Made by a program: the position numbers and the translations under genes
From: Edaphochlamys debaryana
Taxonomy: Eukaryota > Chlorophyta > Chlorophyceae > Chlamydomonadales
Assembly: GCA_016858145.1 (NCBI GenBank)
Contig: JAEHOE010000034.1
Coordinates: forward strand, 558,001-622,000
Direction: 5' to 3'
DNA: 64,000 nucleotides
The notes under the pieces: model-generated
Told to the model about the DNA's origin: nothing
Database searches by the model: none
Seen by the model: the letters and a program-made list of their open reading frames with translations, nothing else
Shown: piece by piece, positions 1 to 11,254 of the stretch
Layout: each line of letters opens with the position of its first letter
Numbering within the stretch: the first letter of the stretch is position 1

Positions 1-402
1 GCTTGCAGGGCGTGGTTGGGTCGAGCGAGGGCCCGTCGGACAGTGCGGTGTGGGACTTGAAGGGCGTGGAGCGACGGGGAGTAGGTTCATGCCGTCAAGT
101 ACCGGCATGCTGCACTGAGCGTACGCGTGAAACGTCTGCTGGCCTTTTGACGTGCCACACAGCCGCACAACCGGCATAGGCCCCGTGCAGTACAAGTACC
201 GGTACGCAAGACTGCACACACTGGCAGCTCACGCTGGCAGTTGGGCACGTGGGCAGTGAGCCGTGGAGGAGCTGGGCGCCAGTGGGCGCCTTGCACAGGC
301 TGCGGGGGCCAGCTTAGGGTTATGCAAATGCGCGAGCGCAAGCGTGGGAACGGCGTGGTGGGACAGACAGTAGAGGGCATGGTTGACGGCACGGGGGGGA
401 CG
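1..402. other. Non-coding 5' part of the window
   Basis: I see no supportable gene here. Open frames exist on both strands but they lack splice-linked continuation or recognisable domains. The stretch precedes a degenerate copy of the upstream cassette that is shared by the array genes. Confidence 0.4.
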
Positions 403-492
403 GCGGGGACTGCCAGGGCCTGCCTGCACGCGACACGCGGCATCGCAAACCGGCGAGAATGGGATGCAACGCTTTGGGACGCTCGCAAGGAA
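403..492 (+). promoter_or_regulatory. Degenerate copy of the shared upstream cassette
   Basis: This stretch matches the first third of the cassette found before the other array genes: the words CTGCACGCGACAC and GGCATCGCAAAC occur in the same order and spacing as at 12680-12710. The later part of the cassette, including the E2F-like sites, is missing. It lies about 190 bp upstream of the ankyrin gene at 679, so that gene may be driven differently from its relatives. Confidence 0.6.
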
Positions 493-678
493 CTCTTCGG
501 GAGGTGGGAAGCATACCCAGCTTTTTCCGCTCTTCGCACTTGTCTCACTTACATGCTGAGCTGTCGAAGCTGGCGGCTGCCCAAACGCCAGCCTCCGGAG
601 TGCTCGTGATGCAGCATAGGGTGCCGAAGATCAATCAGCGCCTAGAACCCTAGGCGCCTACGTCAAACACAGCGGAAG

Positions 679-3136
679 ATGCATCCCGCAGTCAATGCCT
701 CTCTCGTTTGGGCTCCAGACTACGTACAACGCATCGCTTCGTTCCTGGAGCCCAACGAGGCTGCATGCCTGCGGTTCGTCAACAAGGCCACGGCCCAGCT
801 GTTCGCGGGTTTGACCATCCGCCTCTCGCAGCCCGTCCCCCGCTGGGCCTTCCAGCAGCGCTGGGCGCTGGAAGGATCCTGCCGGGCCTTACCCCGCACC
901 AAGCGCCTGAAGCTGCTCGAGCTGACAGCTCGCAGCGACGACGTGGCGAATCTGGAGCTGGCGCTGGCGGCAGCGGGGGTGCGGTTCACCCACGACCACT
1001 TGGTTGCAGCGGCTGCGGCGGGGGCGGTCCTCTGCTGCATCTACATTGCGAACCATCTGCCACCAGGGAATTGGGTACAGTGGCCTGACCTCGCGCATGC
1101 TGCCGCCAAGAACGGGCACGGCGCGGTGGTCACCCTGTGCCTGGAGAACTGCGGGGCCGCAGAGCGTGATCTGGTGGCGTGGGTGGCTGGCTACGGGGCC
1201 GCCGAGGCCGGCCACGTGGCCCTATTGGAGGCTATGCTGGCGGAGGCAAGGGCATCGTGGAAAGGGGCGGCGAAGGCCAGGGCGCAGGCCAGGGCGGACG
1301 CCCGGGCGGAGGCCCGGGAGGAAGCCCGCGCGGAGGCGAGGGCCGCCCGTGAAGCCCGCTCCCGGCCTAGCAGCTCAGGGGAGGACGAAGACGAGGAGTG
1401 GGAAAGCGAGGAGCGGGCCGTCGAGGAGTGGGAAGAGGAGCAGGCGGAGGAGTAGGAGAGGGAGGCGAGGTACAGGGAGACGGAAGGGCAAGTAAGCCAG
1501 GCTCGCGACCTCTTCACCTCCGCCCTGGCCGGCTGCAGCCACGCGGCCGTGCTAAGCCTGCTCGCTCGAATCACGGGCGGGGCGGGGGAGATGCACGACT
1601 GGAGCGGGGAAGATCTGAGAGGAGCCATGAGTGCGGCAGTGTACGGCAGCAGCCCCGTCGACTGGGCGGCCAATGCCGAGCTGGTCTTGGCGGCGAGCCC
1701 TGAGATGAACTACGCAGGAAGCTATGCGTACGCTGTTGCGGTGCAGAGCTGCGCAGACGTTGTGCCGCGGTTCGAATGGCTAAAGGCGCACGGCTTCAAG
1801 GCCCCCGCAAGGACGTACCACGGGTACCTGGTAGGTGGGCTGTGACCGCATTGCTGCGTGCTGTACATGAAGACTTTGTGCGCTGCTCCGGGGCGCATTG
1901 ATTGCCCTGGCCCTGTGCCTGTCCGCCGCTGAGGGCTGCTCATTCCTGTTTCCCTGACCCTGCATTCTTCTGCCGTGCCTTCCCTTGCCGGCGCTGCAGG
2001 GCCGGTGGACCAACCCAGCGGCGCTCCGGTGGCTGTTGGCCGAGGGCGCGGTCATGGACGAGCGGGACAAGCGGAGTCTAGAAAGTGATGCTATGAGGGA
2101 TGTCAACATGCCCCTGTTGAATTACATGCACCAGGTGGGTCTGTCCAGCGTGGGTGGTGGGTGGTATGGTGAGAGGCAAGGTATGGTCCTCGGGGCAACG
2201 GTTTAGCGCTCGCTGCAAGAGGGTAGCCATACACCCACAACACCCCGTACCTGAGTCCACACCCCACCACTCCCCATCACCCCTACCTCCTTCCCGCGCA
2301 GGAAGGCTGGGCCCTGGACCCGACCTACATTGCAAGGTGGTCCGCCATTCACGGCCACCTGTCCGTCCTGCAGTGGGTCTGGGACGCATTCGGCTGGACA
2401 ACAGAGTCCCCCAGCGGCCACGGACTCACGGACGGGGTCTTCACCTCCGTATGCCGCTGCGGCTGCGTCGAGGCGATGCGCTGGGTGTACGAGCGCCGGT
2501 GGCCGGAGGGGCTGCAGGCCGGTGGCTCCGGGCAGAGGCAGGGGCAGGGCCTGCTGCCGTCCGCGTGGGCGGAGGCGGCGCTGTCCGGGTGCGAGGCGGC
2601 GGTGGAGCTGCTCGGGGAGTGGGGCTGCCCGGTGCCGGTGAGTGGCGGGGATAAGGGGCCGGCACTACTGAGCCACCTAAAACCTTTGCTGCGGGCCTTA
2701 CTTGCGTCCTGCTTCGCCAAACGGATGGGGCGGTGCCCTGGTGGGTCCTGGCGCTTCCAGCAGCATCATGGCGCACAACACCGACCCGTGCTGTGTGCTG
2801 TCCCAGGCGGACGGAGACCCGTACCTGAAGCTGTCCGAGTCGCATGACCACACTGTGTGGAGCATCCTCCCCGTGCTGCACCGCATGGGCGTGCCCTTGG
2901 GCCCCGCGGCCCCGAGCCTGTTGGCGCGATGCGTGGACGTGGGGGCTCCGCTGCCCACCCTGGAGTGGCTGCTGGCGGAGGGCTGCCCGGTGACGGACTG
3001 GGACCTCGTGGAGCAGAACGCACGGGGGCGCTGGCGGTACAGGGATGCGGCTGAGGTGGAGGCGTGGGTGCAGGAGCAGCGACCGAGGCGGAGGCGGAGG
3101 GGATCCAGGAGCAGGGTCAAGCGGCGGCGTGCGTAA
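679..3136 (+). CDS. Ankyrin-type repeat protein with F-box-like N-terminus (copy 1; in-frame TAG)
   Basis: Four exons fit: 679-1830, 2000-2134, 2302-2637 and 2807-3136, all joined in phase 0 with GT..AG introns, giving about 650 codons. Residues ~10-40 (VWAPDYVQRIASFLEPNEA, then RFVNKA) resemble an F-box-like helix pair. Further on come degenerate ankyrin-type units such as HLSVLQWVWDAFGW, CVEAMRWVYERRW and LEWLLAEGCPVTDWD. Residues ~195-260 form a charged ARAEAREE-type stretch followed by an acidic run. A TAG at 1453-1455 interrupts this run, yet the same frame continues with good coding sequence (SALAGCSHAAVLSLLARI). The C-terminus is very basic (RRRRRGSRSR). The family is common in volvocine algae and its role is not known; a substrate adaptor for ubiquitin ligases is my inference from the F-box-like start. 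The TAG may be a real nonsense mutation, a base error, or lie in a 78-nt intron (1398-1475) that would keep frame but has no pyrimidine tract. Confidence 0.7.
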
Positions 3137-3866
3137 GCCGTGCGGTCCAAGGTGGCCAGCCAGGCCATATAGCTTGACAGCGCATGCCGGAGTGGCGCAC
3201 CCCTGAGCGCATGTGAGGGGAGGACTGGGCCGGGGGAATCCAGATACACGGGGCTGGAGGTGGGCAAGGATGTCGGCCGAAGGCGCTGCACAGGTTACCA
3301 ATTTCGGGCGCAATCCCGGGTGGGATGCGCCTTAGGAGAGCATGGGCGAGGTTCTAGCTTGTGGGGCGGGTAGGAAGGACCCGTGATTACCGTCGGGTTG
3401 CAGCACGCCCAGGATTGGCCCGAGGATTGGGGGTTGAGGTCCTCGTGGGGGTGGTGCTCTGGCTGCCTGTGGCTGTGGCCGGATGGGGCCGCCCCGCTAA
3501 GCATGGGCAGGGCTGTAGCTCATGTGGCGGAGGTTGAGGGAGGCGCAGAACTGCTCGAGCAGAGTGAGCGTAGTATGGAGACGAAGCGGGAGGCCATGCC
3601 GGGCGAGAGCATTAGAGCCAAGCCTGTGAACTTGGTGCGAGCTGCTGAGTGGGGAACGCTGCGGAGGCGGTCCGTGGCGGGGCAAGCAACGTGCAGTCAG
3701 CCCGGTCTGGCCCACCAGCCTGTGCTGACTCAGGTATGTTTGTGGCGGGGTTTGGCACGTCGCAGGCCGAGGCCATATAAAGCTCAGCACAGCCGACGTT
3801 GGCTGCAGCAAAATGCATAGATGCCGACGAGCAGGAACGGGCGTACCGGCGCAGTATGGAGGGGGG
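3137..3866. other. Spacer between ankyrin copy 1 and LRR gene A
   Basis: No gene is supported. A TATA-like word (CATATAAAG, about 3773-3781) is visible, but no open frame with family support follows it before the cassette. Positions 3686-3712 have an inverted near-match at 63329-63355. Confidence 0.4.
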
Positions 3867-4132
3867 CCTGCCAGGGTTGTTCGCATGGGACACGTAGGCA
3901 TTGCAAACCCAGCGAGAGGGGGTTGCAGCGCTTCCGGGCCGCTCGAAAGTTCAACACAGCCCGCGCTCTTCTCACACCGAGTCTCATCAGCACACAGCTA
4001 CAAGCTTGCTGGTAGCTGCCCCGTTTTGGCGCGCAACTTCCCGCGAATTTCCTAAGCAAAAGAAAGCCTTCCTAGCACCAGACAAGCCCTATTTACGCCA
4101 TAGTCGACAGCGCTGAGCTACTAGAGCGCACA
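3867..4132 (+). promoter_or_regulatory. Shared upstream cassette with E2F-like sites (gene A)
   Basis: The stretch is collinear with those before genes B, C, D, E and ankyrin copy 2. At 4024-4047 it holds TTTTGGCGCGCAA followed by TTCCCGCGAA; both fit the E2F/DP consensus TTTSSCGC or its near form. It ends directly at the start codon, so it probably covers core promoter and 5' UTR. Confidence 0.65.
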
Positions 4133-6403
4133 ATGGCCAGCGCGGAGCCCGAGGCTGGCGAGCAGGCGCCATCGCTTGTGGATGTGCTCCGGCAACTCGA
4201 GCTGCCCGCGCTGGAGCGGCTCGTGGATGAGCTAGCCCTCTATCGCTGCATCTCATCACTTCGCCTGACTTGTCGAACGCTGCGGGACCTCGCGGACGGC
4301 AGCGTTCGCCTCGCGAAGCCCCTGATGCTCTGGCTTGACGAGGATGCTCTGGTCATGGAGCCGCTGGCGGCCCTGTGGCGCTGGGGCCGACGAGGAGGCA
4401 TACAGCTTGACGTCGAGCTGCCGGAAGAAGCCCCCGGCGGCGTTGACGCGCTGCTGCCAGCGGCCTTCGCCGAGCTCCCGGAGGACGGGCGGCGGCGCGT
4501 GACGCAGCTTGCCGTCAGCCGTAACTTGGATGCTGGACGCAACGCCCCAGTGCCCATGGTCTCTCGGTCTGCATTGTGCGCTCTGGCGGCCTCGCTGCCC
4601 TGCCTGCGGAAGCTGGACCTCTCGGACCTGTTCCCAACGTGGACGCCTGGCGCCGATGGGGAGGCCTGTGCGGGTGAGGCGGGTGCGCGAGCTTGGCTAA
4701 ACCCTGGGGTGGCACGGAGCTTGCGTGAAGCCCTTGGTCTGTATCCTCAACGGAAGCCCTGGTTGACCTACGCGGCTACGGCAACACCCCAATACTCACC
4801 TTGGCCGCCTCTCCCGACCCACATTGCTATCCTCATTCCTCATATTCAAGGCAACCCAACACGGCTCACCCTCCCCGCTTCCCGGCCCACACCCCCAGCC
4901 CTGGCGGCCCTGGGCACGCTGGAGGAGCTGGAGCTGCCCGGCGTCCCCGGCCTGACCGGCGTGGAGGCGCTGGCGGGCAGCCTGCGGCGCCTTGACCTGA
5001 GGGAGCGTCGGTCTCCACAGCACACCCTCACCTTCGCGATGGCTGCTCCCCTGGGCCAGCTCACACGGCTCGAGGCGTTAGGGCTTAAGATTGCCGATCT
5101 CGACATGGGGGGTGGGCCCCAGCTCCAAACGCTGCTGCGCCTCCTGCCTGATTCCATGACGACGCTATCCTTGGAGCTCACCGATACAGAGGGTTCTATT
5201 TCGGAGTGCGCCTTCGGGCTGTCCGGCGGCCGCCTGATGTCAGCCAAGCTTGACGTGATGTCCCTATCCGACCTGGCGGTCCTGGCTCGGGATGAGCTGC
5301 TGCCGTGCTTGGGGCCGAGCGGGCGGCTGGAGAGCCTACATCTCCAAAGCGTTGTTGTAGACACCTGGGAAGCCGCTGACATGGCTCCGGCCCTGGAGCT
5401 GTGGCGGCGCAGCGACCGGAGCCGAGCAGCCGTGCTGGAGTTGGGCCCACGGCGGTCAGCTGCCGACCTGTACGGCGCTATGACTACTTTGACTATCAGC
5501 GAGGATATCTACCTCCATTGCGGCAGGCACTTGCACACACGCCTCAAGTTCCGTGCCTCCCCTGCTGCCTGTTCTTCCGCAACGGGGCTTCCCCCGCCCG
5601 AGGAGGTCCTGCGGAGGGCCCTGCAGCGCATCACGGGCGGAGGGCAGCAGGCTGGGGCGGGTGAGGACCAGGCTCACCCCCGCATACTGCTCCTGCGGGG
5701 CCCCGCTGTTGCTCCTGCGCTGGAGCAGCCCAGCTCCGAGGCAGCTGTCAAGGCTTGGGCCCAGGAGCTGGAGCGTCGGGTGAGGGCGGCGGCGGGGCCT
5801 GCCTTGCCGGCAAGTGCCGGCGGTCTCATCGAGTATGCCATGCCGCTGCCGCCCACCGCATCCGTCTTGCTGCAGTGCGGCAAGGTGGAGGAGGCAGCGG
5901 AGGCGGTGGCCGCTGCAGTGGCGGCTGCTGGCGACGGGAGCGAGGCGGTGCAGGTGTTCGTACCCGGACCCTTATCCTACGGCTCAAGGCCGTTAGAGAA
6001 GGCTTTGGAGTGGGGCCTACACCAGGTGCGATGTCTGATAGGACGATGGTATATACGTCCAATAGCGATGTCCAATAGCCCGGGCCAGGACGCAGCTCCG
6101 CTGCATCAGCAGTTGCAGCAGTGCCTGAAATACCTTCTCGCAGCCTGTGTGCTCAAGCTGTCACACAGATGTGCGAGGCGTACCTGTTGAGTCCTTGGCA
6201 TTCAGCCCTTCGGCTTCACCAGTTCCCCCTCTGCATCCCCGTTGACATCAAACCCCCGCCCGCCGTCCCCGCAGGTCGTGGGCGAGCTGTGGGCGGCCAG
6301 CGCGGGCGAGGGAGGGCCCAGCCTGCAGCAGCGTGTGGAGTGGGCGGTGGGCGTGCGTGACAGGATGGACAGCGTGCCGCGCCGCGTTGGGCTCATGGAC
6401 TAA
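4133..6403 (+). CDS. F-box-like/LRR array protein A
   Basis: Three exons: 4133-4673, 4899-6025 and 6275-6403 (intron phases 1 and 0), giving 598 residues. The start is shared with the paralogues (MASAEPEAGEQAPSLVDVL). Residues ~14-60 look F-box-like (LRQLELPALERLV, then SLRLTCRTLRDLADGS). Leucine-rich units follow: LRKLDLSDLFP near residue 158, LEELELPGVPGLTGVEAL at the start of exon 2, and LTRLEALGLKIADLDMG after that. The C-terminal third is an Ala-rich helical region (EEAAEAVAAAVAAAG) of unknown fold. The last exon encodes a conserved tail starting VVGELWAASAGEGG. Intron 1 is 225 nt, a multiple of three, and has no stop, so retention would add 75 residues. F-box proteins usually bring substrates to SCF ubiquitin ligases; whether this one does so is inference. 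It is intact, and is the only LRR member that directly follows a full ankyrin gene. Confidence 0.8.
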
Positions 6404-7210
6404 GCTTGATTGCCAGTTTGGGTCCACACCTTCGATACTCAACTCACGTACGATGATCTCGAGGGTGGTGGCTCAGCCCTTTCCCCGGTTGTTGCCTAGA
6501 CCTTGGCCTTGCGTTGTGAGCGAGGAGCAAGGGGCTGTTAGGGAGGCTTGGTGAAAGGGGATGAAGGGGGTATAGCATCTTGGCAGCTGCAGAGCAAGCG
6601 GCGGTGGGAGTGCTGGCAGGGCCGCGTCTTCGGGGCGAGCCTGCGTTGCTGTATACCGTTCTGGAGCATTCTGGAGGGATGAGGGGATGGAACTACAGGT
6701 GGAGAGTGGTTGTCCAGGGGTAAGGGTTCGCATCAATCGCTTGAGGAAGGTTGGGCCTGCAAAGACACCTCGATACAGCGGTTGGGAGTCAGCATATGGT
6801 GAACCCTGTGTCCGAGGGTGTTCGTTGGCTCAGCCCATTCCCGGGAGGCTCTACTTGTCGCCTGGGCAGGCTGTTGCCTGGACCATGGCCTCGCCTTGCG
6901 AGCGAGGCACACCGGGCAGGCTGATTGGACGAGGCAAAGGCTTGTTGAGAGGGTTGGAAGGGGGCCTAGCAGATTGGTAGGTGCAGAAGCAGCGCCGGTG
7001 GGAGTGGCAGGGCAGGGCCATTGTACAGTCTGTGTTTGCTGCAACAAGGCCCCTCGCATCAAGCCTCCTACGGTCCGTCCTATGATGAGGGATGAGGTGG
7101 TGACGTTGCAGGAGGAGACTGGTTTGTCCGGGGGTCGGACGGGGTTCACATGTGGAAGGTTGGGGTCTAGGGCCCGGACAGGGTACGGGAGTTTCGTTAC
7201 GGCTTCGGTT
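6404..7210. other. 3' flank of gene A and array spacer
   Basis: I see no gene. Around 6853-6960 the sequence resembles the downstream flanks of gene B (~11366) and gene E (~26428), e.g. the shared words GCCTGGGCAGG and TTGCCTGGAC. The flank is therefore part of the duplicated unit. Confidence 0.5.
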
Positions 7211-7672
7211 ACTGGTGCGGCTGGTGCAAGGCAGCGGCACTGGCGGGGGTGTGCGGGGCCCGCGGGCAGCGGGGCGGGTACATGTGGACGGGGAGCCAAA
7301 GTAGGTTATCATGCGCTATCATGCGCGGCTGGGCGGGGCTGCCTCTGTAGCGGCCCAAGGATTGTTGGATGCTGAGAAGGCTACGTTTCTGAAGTACATA
7401 TGTGCCGTTGACCTCAGCATGCAGCAGGTTGCGAGGCCCTGGTGCTTGGGCATCTGCTATGCGCGAACCGTGGCGTGGTGGGCATAGCCGGTCGGTCATA
7501 TCGTATCACGCGTGTCGTGCTATGCCGGCGGGAATGAGTGGATGAATGTAGGGACTTTCGAGCCCACCCTTCAGCGGTTGCGGAGGGCTGCCCGGTGGAG
7601 GACTGGGCGCTTGTGAGTAGTGGAGCGGAAGGCCGAGGGCTGCTGGCAGTCTGCGGCACGGCTGTGGTGGTG
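7211..7672 (+). repeat. Duplicated spacer block, left copy
   Basis: This block matches 11701-12162 at a constant offset of 4490 bp with only a few mismatches, for example GCGCGAACC here against GCGTGAACC there. It marks the left end of a 4.49-kb tandem segmental duplication that carries genes B and C. The last part overlaps an ankyrin relic. Confidence 0.8.
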
Positions 7673-7690
7673 GCGTGGGTGCGGGAGCGG
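7561..7690 (+). pseudogene. Relic of an ankyrin-gene 3' exon (unit B)
   Basis: The words GGAGGGCTGCCCGGTG, GACTGGG and GGCGTGGGTGC follow in the order seen in the last exon of ankyrin copy 1 (about 2955-3075). They encode EGCPVEDWALV against EGCPVTDWDLV. Frame is broken and upstream exons are absent, so this is a non-functional remnant lying upstream of gene B. Confidence 0.65.
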
Positions 7691-8194
7691 TGGGCATCCG
7701 GCTCAGCGCTCTGGGGGATCTGTGCTCTCAGGGGCCGTGCAGCGTAATTGGGACGAGGACGGCGGACGCTGAGGCAGCTGAGCGCGTCGATGTAGCCGCT
7801 GCCGCAACGCATCACCGAGGCGAGGCGCTCTGTGCGCAAACGGTACTTTCCTGGCTTCTGCTGTCGAGTGTTACGCGGTGTTGCGCGTGCAGACGGTCGC
7901 CAGTCCCGCTAGGCCGTTGGCCCACCGGAGTGACCTGACCACCTATCACCTATCATGAAAGTGAAGCGCAGCGGGCATCCGGCTTGGCGCTCTGGGGGCG
8001 TGCTGGCTGCTGGGCAGGGCACTAAGCAAGATGAAACGGTGAGGATGACCACCTGCACGTCGCGGGGGCGGGGCAGCCGGCAGATCATTCCTAGAGCCTT
8101 CGTTGGGGATGTGATTCGTGCAAGCCTACTGACAAGACATGAAGGGGCGGCGTGTGGCTGGGGGGGGGGGGCGCAGCGTGGAGGGGACGGCGGG

Positions 8195-8443
8195 AGCTGC
8201 CAGGGCTGCGTGCACGCGACACGGCGGCATCGCAAACCCAGCCGCGAGAGGGGTTCGCAGCGCTTCCGGGCCGCTTGCAAGACCAAAGTAGCCCGCGCTC
8301 TTCGCACACCGAGTCTCATCAGCACACGGCTACAAGCTCGCTGGTCGCTGCCCAGTTTTGGCGCGCAACTTCCCGCGAAGATCTCCAGCGAACAAAGACA
8401 TATGTTCGTAACTTCTAACAACTCTCAGTTATTAGAGCGCGCA
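8195..8443 (+). promoter_or_regulatory. Shared upstream cassette with E2F-like sites (gene B)
   Basis: It is nearly identical to the cassette of gene C up to about 8383. TTTTGGCGCGCAA and TTCCCGCGAA lie at 8356-8379. After that the segment just before the start codon differs from gene C and lacks the CAAGCCCTGTTTACGCC word. Confidence 0.65.
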
Positions 8444-9531
8444 ATGGCCAGCGCGGAGCCCCAGGCTGGCCAGCAGGCGCCATCGCTGGTGGATGTGCTG
8501 CGGCAACTCGAGCTGCGCGCGCTGGAGCGGCTTGTGGACAGGCTAGCCTTCTACCTCTGCATTTCATCACTCCGCCTGACTTGCCGAGCTTTGCGGGACC
8601 TCGCGGATGGGAGCGTCCGCATTGTGAAGCCCCTGAAGCTCCGGCTTCGCGAGGATGGTGCGGTCACGGAGCCGCTGGCGGCGCTGAAACGCTGGGGCCG
8701 GCGAGGTGGCGTCAGCCTCGAGCTCCAGCTGCCGGCTGAAGCTGAGCTCCCCGGCGGCGTAGACGCGCTGCTGCCGGCTGCTTTCGCCGAGCTCCCGGCG
8801 GAGGGGCGGGGGCGCGTCACACAGCTGTCCGTGAGCCGTGACCCAGACGTCGAACTCGACGACCCAATGCCCGCCGTCTCTGGAGCGGCTATGGGCGGCC
8901 TGGCCACCTCGCTGCCCTGCCTGCGGAAGCTGGACCTCTCGGACCTTCCCTCATCGTGGACCCCTGGCGCCGATGGGGAGGCCTGTGCGGGTGAGGCGGG
9001 TGCACGAGCTTGGCTAGACCCTGGGGTGGCATGGCACGGAGCTTGCACGGAAGCCCTTTACATCATATCACATCCTTAACGGCAGCCCTGGTTGGCCTAC
9101 GGCAACACCCCAATACTCACCTTGCCCGCCTCTCTCGACCCACATCCCCTTTCCCAGCCCTGGCGGCCCTGGGCACGCTGGAGGAGCTGGAGCTGCCCGG
9201 CGTCCCCGGCCTGACCGGCGTGGAGGCGCTGGCTGGAAGCCTGCGAAGCCTGAAGGTGTCGGGAGACTTTACCCTCACCCCGGCGGCCGCTGCTCCCCTG
9301 CGCCAGCTCACACGGCTCGAGGCACTGGAGCTGGAGATCGCCGATCTGGACTTGGGGTATGGGCCCCAGCTCCAGACGCTGCTGAATCTATTCCCCAAGT
9401 CGATCAAGACACTTACCGTGGACTTAAGCGATACAGACGGCCCTCTGTCGGAGTGTACCTTCGGGTTGTCCGGCGGCCGCCTGGTGTCAGCCAAGCTTGG
9501 CTTGATGTCCCTATCCGATCTTGCAGCCCTG

Positions 9532-10147
9532 GCCCGGGATGAGCTGCTGCCGTGCTTGGGGCTGGACGGGCGGCTGGAGAGCCTCAGCGTCGAAGTCCTC
9601 TCCGCCGGCGGCTGGTGCAAGGCCGACGTGGCACCGGCCCTGGAGCTGTGGCGGCGCAGCGACCAGGCCCGTGTGGGAGACCTGACTCTAGGCCCACGGC
9701 GGCCAGCCGCCGACCTGTACGGCGCGATGACAACTCTGGCTATCAGCGGAGACATCTGTCTCCCTTGCGCCATGCACTTGCGCATACGGCTCAAGCTCCT
9801 GGCCTCACCTCCACCTGACTGCGGTACCCCATCGGAGCTTTCAACGCCTCCGGAGGTCCTGCGGAGGGTCCTGCAGCGCATCACGGGCGGAGGGCAGCAG
9901 GCTGGGGCGGGAGAGGACCAGGCTCACCCCCGCATACTGCTCCTGCGGGGGCCCGCTGCCGCCGCTGCGCTGGAGCAGCCCAGCTCCGAGGCAGCTGTCA
10001 AGGCTTGGGCCCAGGAGCTGGAGCGCCGGGCGAGGGACACCACGACGGCTGCCCTTGGGGACGGAGGCGCTCTGATCGAGCACGCCCTGCCGCTGCCGCC
10101 CGCCTCCGCTGTACTGCTGCAGTGCGGCCAGGTGGAGGGAGCAGCGG
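9532..10147 (+). repeat. Internal direct repeat in gene B, copy 1
   Basis: This segment of 616 bp recurs at 10221-10836 with very few differences (for example CTCAGCGTC against CTAAGCGTC, and TTGCGCC against TTGTGCC). It covers the middle and C-terminal part of exon 2. Confidence 0.85.
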
Positions 10148-10220
10148 GCTGCAAGGTCGGATAGGGACATCATGCCGAGCTTGGCTGACACCAGGCGGCC
10201 GCCGGACAACCCGAAGGTAG
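10148..10220 (-). repeat. Inverted segment at the duplication junction of gene B
   Basis: The sequence is the reverse complement of about 9457-9528, the part of exon 2 around GGCGGCCGCCTGG and CTATCCGA. It sits exactly between the two direct copies and introduces the stop codon. A duplication with a short inverted piece at the joint is typical of template switching during replication. Confidence 0.8.
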
Positions 10221-10836
10221 GCCCGGGATGAGCTGCTGCCGTGCTTGGGGCTGGACGGGCGGCTGGAGAGCCTAAGCGTCGAAGTCCTCTCCGCCGGCGG
10301 CTGGTGCGAGGCCGACGTGGCACCGGCCCTGGAGCTGTGGCGGCGCAGCGACCAGGCCCGTGTGGGAGACCTGACTCTAGGCCCACGGCGGCCAGCCGCC
10401 GACCTGTACGGCGCGATGACAACTCTGGCTATCAGCGGAGACATCTGTCTCCCTTGTGCCATGCACTTGCGCATACGGCTCAAGCTCCTGGCCTCACCTC
10501 CACCTGACTGCGGTACCCCATCGGAGCTTTCAACGCCTCCGGAGGTCCTGCGGAGGGTCCTGCAGCGCATCACGGGCGGAGGGCAGCAGGCTGGGGCGGG
10601 AGAGGACCAGGCTCACCCCCGCATACTGCTCCTGCGGGGCCCCGCTGCCGCCGCTGCGCTGGAGCAGCCCAGCTCCGAGGCAGCTGTCAAGGCTTGGGCC
10701 CAGGAGCTGGAGCGCCGGGCGAGGGACACCACGACGGCTGCCCTTGGGGACGGAGGCGCTCTGATCGAGCACGCCCTGCCGCTGCCGCCCGCCTCCGCTG
10801 TACTGCTGCAGTGCGGCCAGGTGGAGGGAGCAGCGG
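10221..10836 (+). repeat. Internal direct repeat in gene B, copy 2
   Basis: This is the second copy of 9532-10147. It continues without a break into the normal end of exon 2 (to 10964), so it is the copy that kept the original downstream context. Confidence 0.85.
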
Positions 10837-11254
10837 AGGCGGTGGCTGCTGCAGTGGCGGCTGCTGGCGACGGAAGCGAGGCGGTGCAGATGTTGGCACC
10901 ACGGACCATTATGTTTTCCTCCGCAAGACCGCTGGAGATGACGCTGGCGTGGGGCCTAAACCAGGTGCAGATCCTAGAAGGACGAATGGACGATGTATTC
11001 TCATGCCCAGCCAACCTTCTCCCCGCCTGTGCCCCCAAGCCATCACGAGCTGTGAGGCACAAGCCCTTGACTTCTCCGCTTTCGGCCTTACCAATCCCCC
11101 CTTCGCATCCTCTTCGCTGCTGCAGGTGCTGGGCGAGATGTGGGCATCCAGCGCGGGCGAGGGCGGGCCCAGCCTGCAGCAGCGGGTGGAGTGGGCAGTG
11201 GGCGTGCGTGACCTGGTGGGAAGCCTGGCGCGCAGCGTGCGTACGATCGACTAA

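Larger units (their letters stand above)
8444..11254 (+). pseudogene. F-box-like/LRR array protein B, broken by internal duplication
   Basis: Exon 1 is 8444-8990 and exon 2 starts at 9158, as in the paralogues. Exon 2 reads normally to about 10147, then enters a 73-bp inverted segment and hits TAG at 10162-10164, giving about 517 residues. From 10221 the region 9532-10147 is repeated (offset 689, a few substitutions). The repeat runs into a normal exon end at 10964 and a normal last exon, 11126-11254 (VLGEMWASSAGEGG, ending RTID). Without the duplication this would be an ordinary family member very close to gene C. As read, the product lacks the conserved C-terminal tail unless splicing bypasses the break. 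A mis-assembly between near-identical paralogues is an alternative explanation. Confidence 0.7.

Noticed and set aside
1453..1455. Programmed amino-acid insertion at the TAG
   Set aside because: Selenocysteine uses TGA, and no readthrough context or RNA structure could be recognised; mutation, an odd intron or base error are simpler.
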